64,000 nucleotides of DNA, from the NCBI GenBank assembly GCA_963734865.1, contig CAVTIV010000019.1:310001-374000 (forward strand). Reading direction: 5' to 3'. Positions 26,917 through 35,248 of the stretch are shown piece by piece. The notes under the pieces were generated by a model. The model saw only the letters and a program-made list of their open reading frames with translations, made no database searches and was not told the origin of the DNA. Source of the stretch: CBDCUW01 sp963734865. Its GTDB lineage: Bacteria > Planctomycetota > Planctomycetia > Pirellulales > Pirellulaceae. Made by a program: the position numbers and the translations under genes. The first letter of the stretch is position 1, and every line of letters starts with the position of its first letter.

Positions 26917-28314
26917 TCAGCTTACCGATGTCGCCCGTGATGGCTGCGTCGTGGCTGCGGCAGCGATCTGCGAGGCGTAGAGTTGCAGGAACTGTTGTGC
27001 GGAAGCCGAATCGATCGTGTCGTCGGTTTGGATCCCCAACGTAAATTGGCCGGCGTAGCGGGACACGACGATCGCACCGTGCGTTTTCGGGCGGGGCGGC
27101 GGGGCGGCTGCGGCGGATTGCAATTCCAGGTTCCCGGCGATGATCCGACCGTTGTTTTTGGGAAACCGGGCGGTTGCGCAGTGCCGAATGTCGCCGAGGT
27201 TGGAGAGCACGATACTGGAAAAACAGGTCGGCAATCGGAGCACCCCTCGCAGCACGCGTGCGCGCTGCATCGCAGCGACCGCTGCCAAGAACATGCTTCC
27301 CATACGCCAGTACTTGATCGCTTCGGTCTCCTCGTGAATGCTGGCCAACAGCCGGGCCGGATCGCGTGTCGTTTCAACTCTGCGCGTGATGAACGCATAA
27401 CTGATCACGTTGGCAGCCGACATCTTTGCATGCTCGCGTTTACGCACGCTGATCGGCATGGTCAACCTCAGCCAGCGTCGGTCGGGCAACGGTTTACCGC
27501 AGTGATCCGACCATCGAGCCAGTGTCACGAACAGATCGCGAAGAAACAAATCGTTCGCCGTTGCCCCCTGGGCCATGGCGGATTGTCGGTAGGCTTCGCT
27601 GATTTCGGCCGACAGTTCAATCGCGTGTAGAGTTGGCAAGTCAAGTGGTGGGCTTTCGGTACTGGGCGCCGTGGAGGGTTGTGAGCCGCGCAGTTGCTCT
27701 GGCTGCCGTAGCAATAACTTGCTGGTCTCACTCAACATGCAGCGAACTTGTGTGGCAAGTCCGACGGGCTCCGGCGGCGTGAAATCAATTTGGTCGCGAT
27801 TGGGCAGCAGGGCGGCATCGATCGTGCGGGACCATGCTCGACCATCCTTCCGCTTGGGATCGTCGACCGTGACATCTTGCAGCTGCAGGTGGTACTGGGC
27901 AAGCACATCAAATACGAACTGCAATGCCCCCAATCCGTCGGTGCAAGCATGGTGGACTTGCAGCGTCAGTTCGGTCTTGTCGTCACCGGTGCGACACCAA
28001 AACCGCATGCCGGGCTCGCGCTGCAGGTCGATGGCGACGCTGGTCGGGCACGTGAGTTTCCTGCCCAGGGGACCGCAATCCAAGGCAAGCGATCCGGCTT
28101 GTGGCGTCCAAGTCCAATCTCGCCCCTGCAGAACGGGGCGAGCGGTTAGCAGCGGATGAAGCGGGGTCACGGCGTCGAGAGCTTTCCGCAGTGCGGCCGT
28201 GTCAGCCTCTCCTCGAAAGACAAACCGGAACAGAGACGTCATCGGATAATTCGGCCTCTCGTCAGCCAAAATGTACGTTTCGAAGCTGGAAGTTCGCATC
28301 TGGTGATTGCTCAT
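26917..28314 (-). CDS. Condensation/WS-DGAT-superfamily acyltransferase
   Basis: The 465-residue protein has the HHxxxDG active-site motif (LQVHHACTDGLGALQF, about residue 145) of NRPS condensation domains, wax-ester synthase/DGAT and PapA-type acyltransferases. Other features are RTSSFETYILADERPNYPMT at the N-terminus and the later LRLTMPISVRKREHA and SSIVLSNLGDI motifs. It lacks adenylation or carrier domains and the N-terminal pattern is closer to stand-alone acyltransferases. Divergently transcribed from the aminotransferase-ligase genes, 237 bases away, so probably part of the lipid cluster, transferring the acyl chain onto an alcohol or amine (inference). Confidence 0.82.
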   Translation of the reverse strand: MSNHQMRTSSFETYILADERPNYPMTSLFRFVFRGEADTAALRKALDAVTPLHPLLTARPVLQGRDWTWTPQAGSLALDCGPLGRKLTCPTSVAIDLQREPGMRFWCRTGDDKTELTLQVHHACTDGLGALQFVFDVLAQYHLQLQDVTVDDPKRKDGRAWSRTIDAALLPNRDQIDFTPPEPVGLATQVRCMLSETSKLLLRQPEQLRGSQPSTAPSTESPPLDLPTLHAIELSAEISEAYRQSAMAQGATANDLFLRDLFVTLARWSDHCGKPLPDRRWLRLTMPISVRKREHAKMSAANVISYAFITRRVETTRDPARLLASIHEETEAIKYWRMGSMFLAAVAAMQRARVLRGVLRLPTCFSSIVLSNLGDIRHCATARFPKNNGRIIAGNLELQSAAAAPPPRPKTHGAIVVSRYAGQFTLGIQTDDTIDSASAQQFLQLYASQIAAAATTQPSRATSVS

Positions 28315-28422
28315 AACCCCGCTTCCGGGAAACGAATGGTGGCTTTGACACGTCCCCCCTACCCGATAACGGATATGTCGGCGCCCGTATCAGACTGGGG
28401 CAAATGGGTAGCCCGGGAGAGA

Positions 28423-28450
28423 TTGACGTCGCTGCCCAGACCGATACATT
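28423..28450 (+). promoter_or_regulatory. Candidate promoter of the aminotransferase-ligase operon
   Basis: TTGACG at 28423-28428 and TACATT at 28445-28450 are separated by 16 bases, about 100 bases upstream of the aminotransferase ATG. Each hexamer differs from consensus by one or two bases. It lies in the 237-base gap between divergent genes. Only moderate support. Confidence 0.4.
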
Positions 28451-28551
28451 AGCGGTTCGACCCGAGTTTGACATCATGAGAGGGGGTTCTTCCCGCTCTC
28501 CTCGCTCGGATTTGGACGCCGACCACTCCAGCCCGCAAGAACGCCCCCGCC

Positions 28552-29913
28552 ATGGCCATTTCCGAGACACAGCAGCAAACGCGCGCGACTGAATCGACCT
28601 CCCGCAGCGTGGCCGCTCTTGCGCGTGCTCGCGAGAGCATCGCGGGTGGCGACAGCAGTTCGATGCGCGTCCTTCCCTACCATCTTCCCTTGGTCGCCGA
28701 TCGCGGCGAGGGGCCGCGGGTTTGGGACGTCGATGGCAAGGAATACCTTGATTTCAACATGGCCTACGGCCCGTTGCTATTCGGTCACTGTCCCAAGCCG
28801 GTGATCGAGAGCGTGATCCGGCAGATCAGCGAGAGCGGTTCGCAGTTGGGGTTCCCGACGGAGATTAGCGCCAGCGTGGCGGAGAAGATCAAGCAACTTT
28901 ATCCCGGCATGGAGCGGCTACGGTTCTCGAATTCCGGAACCGAAGCGTGTGCGGCGGCGGTTCGTCTGGCCCGATCGTATACACGGAAGGACATTCTGGT
29001 GATGTTCGAGGGACATTACCACGGCTGGAGCGATGCGGTCTTCAACAAGTATCACGCGCCGCTGGAGATGTTGCCGGAGCGCGGTTTCGGGCCGATCATT
29101 CCTGGCACGATCGGACTTGCCGGGGCACCGAATCACGTGGTCGTGGCGCGTTGGAATGACTTGACGGTGTTGGAGGACTGCTTCCGCGAGTACGGGGATC
29201 GCATCGCTGCCTGCATCATGGAACCGGTGATGGGCAATTCCGGCGTGATCCCGCCGGCGGACGGCTTTCTGCACGGCGTCCGCGAAATGACGCTCGATCA
29301 CGACGCGTTGCTGATATTTGACGAGGTCATTACCGGTTTCCGCGTGGCCGCCGGTGGCGCACAGGAACGCTTCCTGGTACATCCGGACATCACCGTGATC
29401 TCCAAGGCGTTGGGGTCCGGTTACCCGGTGGGCGCATTCGGTGCCTCGCGTGACATCATGGAACTGATCACGGCCCAGAAGCTGTTCCATGGTGGGGTTT
29501 TCTCGGGGAATGCCGTTGTGATGGCAGCGGCCGAAGCGGCGCTCGATTTGATTCTCGACAATCGTGAGACGATGTATCCCTACCTGGAACAACTTGCGAC
29601 CCAGCTAGCCGAAGGACTGCGTGAGATCTTCAGCCGGCTGGGCGTGCCGCACCTCGTGCAATACGTCGGCCCGTTGCTGGGCGTTTATTTGACCGATGGC
29701 AAGGTCGAGAAAATCAGCGAGTACCGTGACGTGCAGCGGCATTGCCAGTTCCAGAAATACATCGAGTTCCAGCATCACATGCAACGGCACGGTGTGTACT
29801 TCCACCCCAATCAATTTGAGCCGATGTTCTTGTCGACGGCGCACACCGCCGCCGACATCGACTTGGCCCTGGAGCGATTTGAGGATGCTGCTGCGTCAAC
29901 CTGCCGCCAGTGA
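28552..29913 (+). CDS. Class III PLP-dependent aminotransferase (GSA-aminomutase-like)
   Basis: The 453-residue protein is a fold type I, class III aminotransferase: RVWDVDGKEYLDFNMAYGPLLFGH, FSNSGTEACAAAVRLARSYT, ALLIFDEVITGFRVAAGG and the lysine motif VISKALGSGYPVGAFG. It resembles glutamate-1-semialdehyde aminomutase and the aminotransferases embedded in polyketide clusters, but no haem genes are near. Within this cluster it could transaminate an aldehyde made by the terminal reductase, or a keto-acyl thioester. Its 3' end overlaps the ligase start by 29 bases, so they are coupled. The ATG at 28552 is preceded by a C-rich leader without a clear ribosome site. Confidence 0.9.
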   Translation: MAISETQQQTRATESTSRSVAALARARESIAGGDSSSMRVLPYHLPLVADRGEGPRVWDVDGKEYLDFNMAYGPLLFGHCPKPVIESVIRQISESGSQLGFPTEISASVAEKIKQLYPGMERLRFSNSGTEACAAAVRLARSYTRKDILVMFEGHYHGWSDAVFNKYHAPLEMLPERGFGPIIPGTIGLAGAPNHVVVARWNDLTVLEDCFREYGDRIAACIMEPVMGNSGVIPPADGFLHGVREMTLDHDALLIFDEVITGFRVAAGGAQERFLVHPDITVISKALGSGYPVGAFGASRDIMELITAQKLFHGGVFSGNAVVMAAAEAALDLILDNRETMYPYLEQLATQLAEGLREIFSRLGVPHLVQYVGPLLGVYLTDGKVEKISEYRDVQRHCQFQKYIEFQHHMQRHGVYFHPNQFEPMFLSTAHTAADIDLALERFEDAAASTCRQ

Positions 29914-31364
29914 ACTGAGCGCTGAGCCGATTCTGGCGGCAGTCGAGGCGTACCGCGGTTCGATTCTCGAGATCGACACCGGGACGCGCGTCGAAGCGAA
30001 CGAGTTCGCCGCCGCCCGGGTAGCGTTGGGCAAGCGGCTGGCCAGCGGTGGGATTGGCTATGGCGATCGGGTGGTGATGGCGATCGCCAACGGGGCACTT
30101 TTCCCGGCAGCGTTGTCTGCGGTACTGAGCCGTGGCGCGACCCCACTGCTGCTGCATGCCAAGACGCCGTCGGCCGAACTGCGACGTTATGCCGAGCGTT
30201 ATGCGGGCGCGATTGATCCTCAGTGATGGCAACCTCGAGCAGGACCATCGCGCTGCCGGCTTGGATCCTTCCGTGATCGAAGTAGCGAGTTGGGCGCGGA
30301 TGCTCTCAGCAAAACTGCGGCACGACCACCAGAGTCATCGTGATGGCGGATTGGTCCTGCCCGGCGTTCCACTGCACCCGACGTCCGGGACCACAGGCCA
30401 GGCCAAAGTGGCATTACGTCCCGGTCCTGCCGCGATGGCCGAGGCGCGACATTACGTGGAAACGACGGGCATCGACGCCGACGACGCGATCCTGGTCGCG
30501 GCACCGCAGAGCCACGCCTATTGTTATGGCATGGGGACGATGGTGCCGCTGTTGAGCGGCGCGTCGATCGTGACGATGCGTGGCTTCGAGGCGGGGCTGG
30601 TGCAGAAGGCATTGCGAAATACGAAAGTCACAATTTTCCCGGCGGTGCCGGCGATGCTTTCATCACTGATGTTTGGGACCGCCGCCGACTTGTTCGCGCA
30701 GGTGCATACGGTGTTTTCAGCCGGCGCGCCGCTGAACGAAAAGACGGCAACCGCTTTTCAGCGGAAGTTTCGTATCGCCGTCCGGCCGTTGTACGGCACC
30801 ACCGAAACAGGTGGCATTGCGATCAGCGCCCCGGGTGCTGCCGCGGTGGCGGGAATCTGCGTGGGCCCGCCGATGCGCGGCGTGGAAACCGCCATTCGCA
30901 GTGCCGGCGAAGGGCTCTCACCGGGACTGGGCATGCTCTATGTGCGATCGGAATCGATGATGGTCGGCTACCTCGATGAACGAGGGCTCGATCAGTCGAT
31001 GATCGACGATGGTTGGTTCAAGACGGGCGATCTGGCAACGATCGACGAGCAAGGCCGAATCTCTCTTCAGGGCCGCCAGTCCGACGTCATCAATGTGGCG
31101 GGCATGAAGGTGATTCCGAGCGAAGTGGAGAGTGTCCTGCTGATGATGCCAGGCGTCAGCGAGATCAAAGTCTATGCTCGCGAAACCCGCGGCGGCGCGC
31201 AATCGGTGCAGGCAGCGGTCGTCGCCGACACGATCAACGAAGCAGACGTGCGCGTGCATTGCGAAAAACACCTCGTCTACTACAAGCGGCCGACGGTGAT
31301 CTCATTTCTGCCAACGCTACCCCGCAACGCCGCGGGGAAAATTGCGATGGATCAACTTCCATAG
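29885..31364 (+). CDS. AMP-dependent acyl-CoA/ACP synthetase (frame break)
   Basis: The N-terminus starts at ATG 29885 (MLLRQPAASELSAEPILA) and runs in one frame to RYAERYA near 30215, after which the frame must shift by +1 (likely an extra G in GCGGGCGCG) to continue with ARLILSDGNLEQ. The rest is typical of the ANL superfamily: P-loop TSGTTGQAKVALR, YGTTETGG, SMMVGYLDERG, WFKTGDL, and the C-terminal lysine in PRNAAGKIAM. About 490 residues, slightly short for an acyl-CoA ligase. It probably activates a fatty or amino-acyl substrate for the cluster. Overlaps the aminotransferase gene by 29 bases. Confidence 0.85.
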
Positions 31365-31385
31365 TGTTTTGTCACCTCTAACAAC

Positions 31386-31429
31386 GAGGATTCGGCTTGT
31401 GCCGGAAGAGGATTCGGATTGTGCCGGAA
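31386..31429. repeat. 22-bp direct repeat, two tandem copies
   Basis: GAGGATTCGGCTTGTGCCGG(AA) at 31386-31407 is followed directly by the same unit with one C-to-A change at 31408-31429. It lies in the 160-base gap between the ligase and the metallo-hydrolase gene. Could be a duplicated regulatory site or a slippage remnant. Confidence 0.85.
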
Positions 31430-31524
31430 AACGGGGCAAGTACCAGACGCCGCCAGCGGCCCTTCGGTTGCTTCGCACTTTTGGGTTCTGATCCTTTTTT
31501 CTGGCCCAGCGGATTGTCCCAACC

Positions 31525-32376
31525 ATGCGAATCGGAAATTGGCAACTCGACCTGATCAGCGGGGGCCGGTTTCGGATCGATGGGGGCGTGATGTATGGCA
31601 TCGTGCCCAGAACGGTTTGGCAATCGGTGGCGCCGCCGCTGGATGCGCAACATCGCACACTGGTCGACACACACTGCGTCGTCGCACGTGATGGTCAACA
31701 TATCGTCTTGATCGATACCGGTTACGGCGGCAAGCATTCCCCGCTGGACCGTAAGGTCAACGATTTGGAACCGGGTGAACCGGTCGTCGAAGGCCTTGCC
31801 CGGCTCGGCATCGCGCCAACCGACGTGACCCATGTCCTGTTTAGCCACCTGCACTTTGACCATGCCGGCGGTGCCACCCGATGGACCGCCGAGCGGACGG
31901 TTGTGCCGACGTTTTCAAACGCCAGACATTGGGTCCATCAGTGGGAATGGGAAGACGCAACGGGGGGCGCCGCAGAGATCCGCGCCGCCTTTCCGCTTCA
32001 CAACCTGTTGCCGCTTGCCGATGCCGGACTGGTTGATGTCTTTCAAAATGACGGTGAATTGCTACCCGGACTCTCGGCCCGCTGCACCGGTGGTCACACC
32101 CGCGGCCACACCTGCTTCTGGTTTGAGCACCAAGACGCGTCGTTGCTGTTCATCGGCGATATCTGTCCCTCGTCGCACCACATCCGACCACAATGGCATA
32201 CGTCCTATGAACTGTATCCGATGCAGACACGCCGAATGAAGCCGCAACTCCTTGCCGAAGCAGCCGACCGGGGCACCTGGGTGGTTTGGAATCATGATGT
32301 GGAGCAGCCGGTCAGCCGTGTGGGACGATGCGCCAAGCAAGAGTTCACGATCATCGATCGCGCCCCGGGTCTTTGA
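31525..32376 (+). CDS. Metallo-beta-lactamase-fold hydrolase
   Basis: The 283-residue protein carries the MBL-fold zinc motif SHLHFDHAGG (HxHxDH), later GGHTRGHTCF and IGDICPSSHHIRPQW, and the last histidine near VVWNHDVEQ. No signal peptide. Its size and pattern resemble thioesterase/lactonase-type members rather than a beta-lactamase. Within the cluster it might hydrolyse an acyl-thioester or lactone (inference). Convergent with the enoyl-CoA hydratase gene: the two 3' ends overlap by 26 bases. Confidence 0.88.
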   Translation: MRIGNWQLDLISGGRFRIDGGVMYGIVPRTVWQSVAPPLDAQHRTLVDTHCVVARDGQHIVLIDTGYGGKHSPLDRKVNDLEPGEPVVEGLARLGIAPTDVTHVLFSHLHFDHAGGATRWTAERTVVPTFSNARHWVHQWEWEDATGGAAEIRAAFPLHNLLPLADAGLVDVFQNDGELLPGLSARCTGGHTRGHTCFWFEHQDASLLFIGDICPSSHHIRPQWHTSYELYPMQTRRMKPQLLAEAADRGTWVVWNHDVEQPVSRVGRCAKQEFTIIDRAPGL

Positions 32377-33361
32377 TCTCGGCAGCGGTCGGCACGGCCG
32401 CCTGTAGCCTGGGAAGGGTGTCTCGGTTGAGAAACATCTCTCGCTGGGCGTCGACCTCGAGTTGCAGCGCCGCGGCCATCGGTAAGTCGCGACCACCATC
32501 GATCAGCCGCTCGGCCAACATCAACGCGGTGGCTGAACGGGTCTTCAACTTTGCGACGGCGCGGCGGGTACGGACGTCCCAGTCCGATGACATGGTTTCG
32601 CGATGAGAGCATTCCAGCAGCTCGCTCAGCGAACATCGCGTGAATGTTTCGTCCAGGATCCGATAGGCGGTCGCTGGCGCGACCGCCGCGCGGGGCGATG
32701 GTCGGCCGCCCACAAGTTGGTCGATCTCCGCACCGACCGCGGACTCCAATTCCCGGTCCGGGACACAAGCATCGATCAACCCCAACTGCAACGCATCGGC
32801 TGCCGAGAGCAAATGCCCGGTGTAGATCAGCCACTTCGCCAGTCCCCGTCCGATCCGCCGCGGTACGCGTTGCGTTCCGCCACTGCCCGGGCAGATCCCC
32901 AGACCGGTCTCGGGCAATCCAAGCGTCGCCGTCCGACTGGCGATGATTCTGACGCATGGCAGGCTCAGCTCGAGCCCGGCACCCAGCGCTGGCCCGCGGA
33001 TCGCGGCGAGCACCGGTTTCGCCGAGCAGGCGATGGTGTCACAGAGTTGATGCAATTGAGCGGAGAATTGCTCAATGCGGGCTAAATCGCCCGATTTCAG
33101 CTGTCGTAGGAAGAATGCGAGGTCCGCGCCAGCGGCAAAACAGTTGCTCGAACCGGTCAAAACAATTGCTTTCACATGATCATCGTCCAACAATGTTCGC
33201 ATCACCCGCTGGAGTGAATGAGCGAGTGTGGGGTTGATCCCATTGCGGGGCGGTCGATCGAGAGCGACCCACGCGTCGCCTTGGCGATGTTCAACCCCAA
33301 CAAACGGAGCGGCCGTTTGCCGGAAAGATCTTTGCCGGAAAGATCGTAGCGGGTCCGTCAT
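32351..33361 (-). CDS. Enoyl-CoA hydratase/isomerase family protein
   Basis: From ATG 33361 (GGGGGAG five bases upstream) the protein has 336 residues. Crotonase-fold signatures: VKAIVLTGSSNCFAAGADLAFF (oxyanion GADL), KPVLAAIRGPALGAGLELSLPCV, and GLPETGLGICPGSGGTQRVPR, including the glutamate of the second catalytic position. The last ~80 residues are an uncharacterised tail. A short duplication encodes RSFRQRSFRQ near the start. The only cluster gene facing the opposite way beside the condensation gene; probably acts on an acyl-CoA or ACP intermediate. Confidence 0.88.
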   Translation of the reverse strand: MTDPLRSFRQRSFRQTAAPFVGVEHRQGDAWVALDRPPRNGINPTLAHSLQRVMRTLLDDDHVKAIVLTGSSNCFAAGADLAFFLRQLKSGDLARIEQFSAQLHQLCDTIACSAKPVLAAIRGPALGAGLELSLPCVRIIASRTATLGLPETGLGICPGSGGTQRVPRRIGRGLAKWLIYTGHLLSAADALQLGLIDACVPDRELESAVGAEIDQLVGGRPSPRAAVAPATAYRILDETFTRCSLSELLECSHRETMSSDWDVRTRRAVAKLKTRSATALMLAERLIDGGRDLPMAAALQLEVDAQREMFLNRDTLPRLQAAVPTAAEIKDPGRDR

Positions 33362-33526
33362 CGAATCTCCCCCAGCTCCTGTTTGAATCGAATCGGAACA
33401 TCCGCCAAATGGGGGCCCACAAGACACTTGACCAGTCGGAGAGCCATCAGTAGACTCCCCCCAACTACCCCAACTATGTCATCCTCGCGTTTCATCCTAT
33501 CTTACGTCAACATCAGTACTTAAAAC

Positions 33527-35053
33527 GTGAAACGCTACTGTTTCGTCACTGGTTCGACCGGTTTACTCGGCAGCTATCTGATGCGGGATTGCCTGCGCAA
33601 GGGGCAGCCGATCGCTGTGTTGGTCCGCAAGAGTCGATTCGAGAGTGCGCGGGGCCGCGTGGAAACGATTTTGGCCCGCTGGGAGTCGCAGTTGGGGTGC
33701 ATACTTCCGCGTCCGGTGGTATTGGACGGAGACATTTGCCGGGAGGATTTAGGGCTTGCCCCGGAGTCCCGCCAGTGGGTGCAACAGAATTGTCATAGTG
33801 TGTTGCATAGCGCAGCGAGTCTGTCATTCGAGGCGGACGAAGCGACCAATGAGCCGTGGCGTTCCAATTTTGAGGGAACGCGTCACGTGTTGGATTTTGT
33901 CCGTCGTGTTGGAATTCGTCAGTTCCACCACGTTTCGACCTCTTACGTTTGCGGGCTACGAACCGGAACGATTATGGAGAGTGACGTCGACGTGGGGCAA
34001 ACGCTTGGCAACGCGTATGAACAGAGCAAATTAAGCGCCGAGAAGCTTGTTCGCGAGGCAGACGGATTGGATCGATTGACGGTTCATCGTCCGGCGATCA
34101 TCGTCGGTGATTCGCAAACCGGATACACGACGACCTACCATGGCTTTTATACGCCGCTCAAGGTCGTGCATTCGTTGGTCGGCAAGGTTTCTCCGTCGGA
34201 GATGAACATCCTGTTCTTGCTGCAAGCCTTGGGGCTGAGCGGTCAAGAGCGAAAGAATTTCGTGCCGGTCGATTGGGTCTCGTCGGTGATGACGCACATT
34301 TTGTCGGACGAGTCACTGCATGGGCAAACCTATCATTTGACACCTCGAACCCGGGTTTCGATTGACGACATGACGGCGGTGTTGAGCGATGCGATCCAGA
34401 CATTGTCGGTTCCGGCGTTGGAAAAGCAGAGTGCGGCCGCGTTGGACGGTGCCGCGTTTGAGGAAGTGTTTCGCACGCAGATGCAGACATACCAATCGTA
34501 TTGGCGAGACGATCCTCTGTTCGACGCCAGCAACACGATCGCTGCGGCGCCCCACCTGCCATGTCCGGAAGTCGACGCTAAAATGATGTGGCGACTGGCG
34601 AAGTACGCGATCGAAAACAACTTCGGTTGGCCGGTTCCAGCTCCCTGTCCGGCGCCGTTGGACATTCAAACGCAATTGGCCCAGCGGGTCGCTCAGGGGC
34701 AGCCGTACGGTGAGGGGGCGAACAATCCCGAGCGTCCTTGCATGGTGCTGGAGGTTGCCGGACCGGGTGGGGGCCAGTGGACGTTGGAGATACGAGGAAA
34801 CCGTTTGGCTCGACTGATCGAAGGCTGTGCCGACGATTTGCTGCCCCATGCCTACATGAGCTCACACACATTTCGTCGACTCTCGAGGGCAGAGACGTCG
34901 GCGGCAGAGGCCTTACGGATTGGCGCCTTGGTTGTATCGGGCGCCGGTTCGCCGGTTGCGCCGATGTTGGAATTCATTGACCAGGCGGCCGGTCATCCGG
35001 CAGGTCGCCGATCCGTATTGGCAGCGACGCCCCACCGCGTCTTGGCTGGCTGA
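33527..35053 (+). CDS. Thioester reductase-like SDR fused to an SCP2-like domain
   Basis: The 508-residue protein starts with the extended SDR fold of male-sterility/NAD_binding_4 reductases: TGSTGLLGSY (residues 8-17, NADPH), SVLHSAASLSFEAD, and the catalytic Y164-x3-K168 in NAYEQSKL. Such domains release polyketide or peptide chains as aldehydes or alcohols. Residues about 400-500 (GGGQWTLEIRGNRLARLIEG..., MSSHTFRRLSR, EALRIGALVVSG) look like an SCP2/sterol-carrier domain, which would give lipid binding. The fusion is unusual. It lies 196 bases upstream of the synthase and is probably its release enzyme. Confidence 0.85.
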   Translation: MKRYCFVTGSTGLLGSYLMRDCLRKGQPIAVLVRKSRFESARGRVETILARWESQLGCILPRPVVLDGDICREDLGLAPESRQWVQQNCHSVLHSAASLSFEADEATNEPWRSNFEGTRHVLDFVRRVGIRQFHHVSTSYVCGLRTGTIMESDVDVGQTLGNAYEQSKLSAEKLVREADGLDRLTVHRPAIIVGDSQTGYTTTYHGFYTPLKVVHSLVGKVSPSEMNILFLLQALGLSGQERKNFVPVDWVSSVMTHILSDESLHGQTYHLTPRTRVSIDDMTAVLSDAIQTLSVPALEKQSAAALDGAAFEEVFRTQMQTYQSYWRDDPLFDASNTIAAAPHLPCPEVDAKMMWRLAKYAIENNFGWPVPAPCPAPLDIQTQLAQRVAQGQPYGEGANNPERPCMVLEVAGPGGGQWTLEIRGNRLARLIEGCADDLLPHAYMSSHTFRRLSRAETSAAEALRIGALVVSGAGSPVAPMLEFIDQAAGHPAGRRSVLAATPHRVLAG

Positions 35054-35248
35054 GCGTCGCTCGGACCGCCGCCGGCTACCGTCGACGTGCCCATTTTGAC
35101 CATTCGTCCTACCTAATGATTTGCTCCAAGTTTTGGCCCGCGTGATGATGACGGCGTTCGGGGAGATCTCCAAGATGACGTCGTCGCCCGGCGCGGATTG
35201 CGTTGTTGGCCGACTGGGGTGCAGCCATCCATTACCAGCAGGGAGTGC

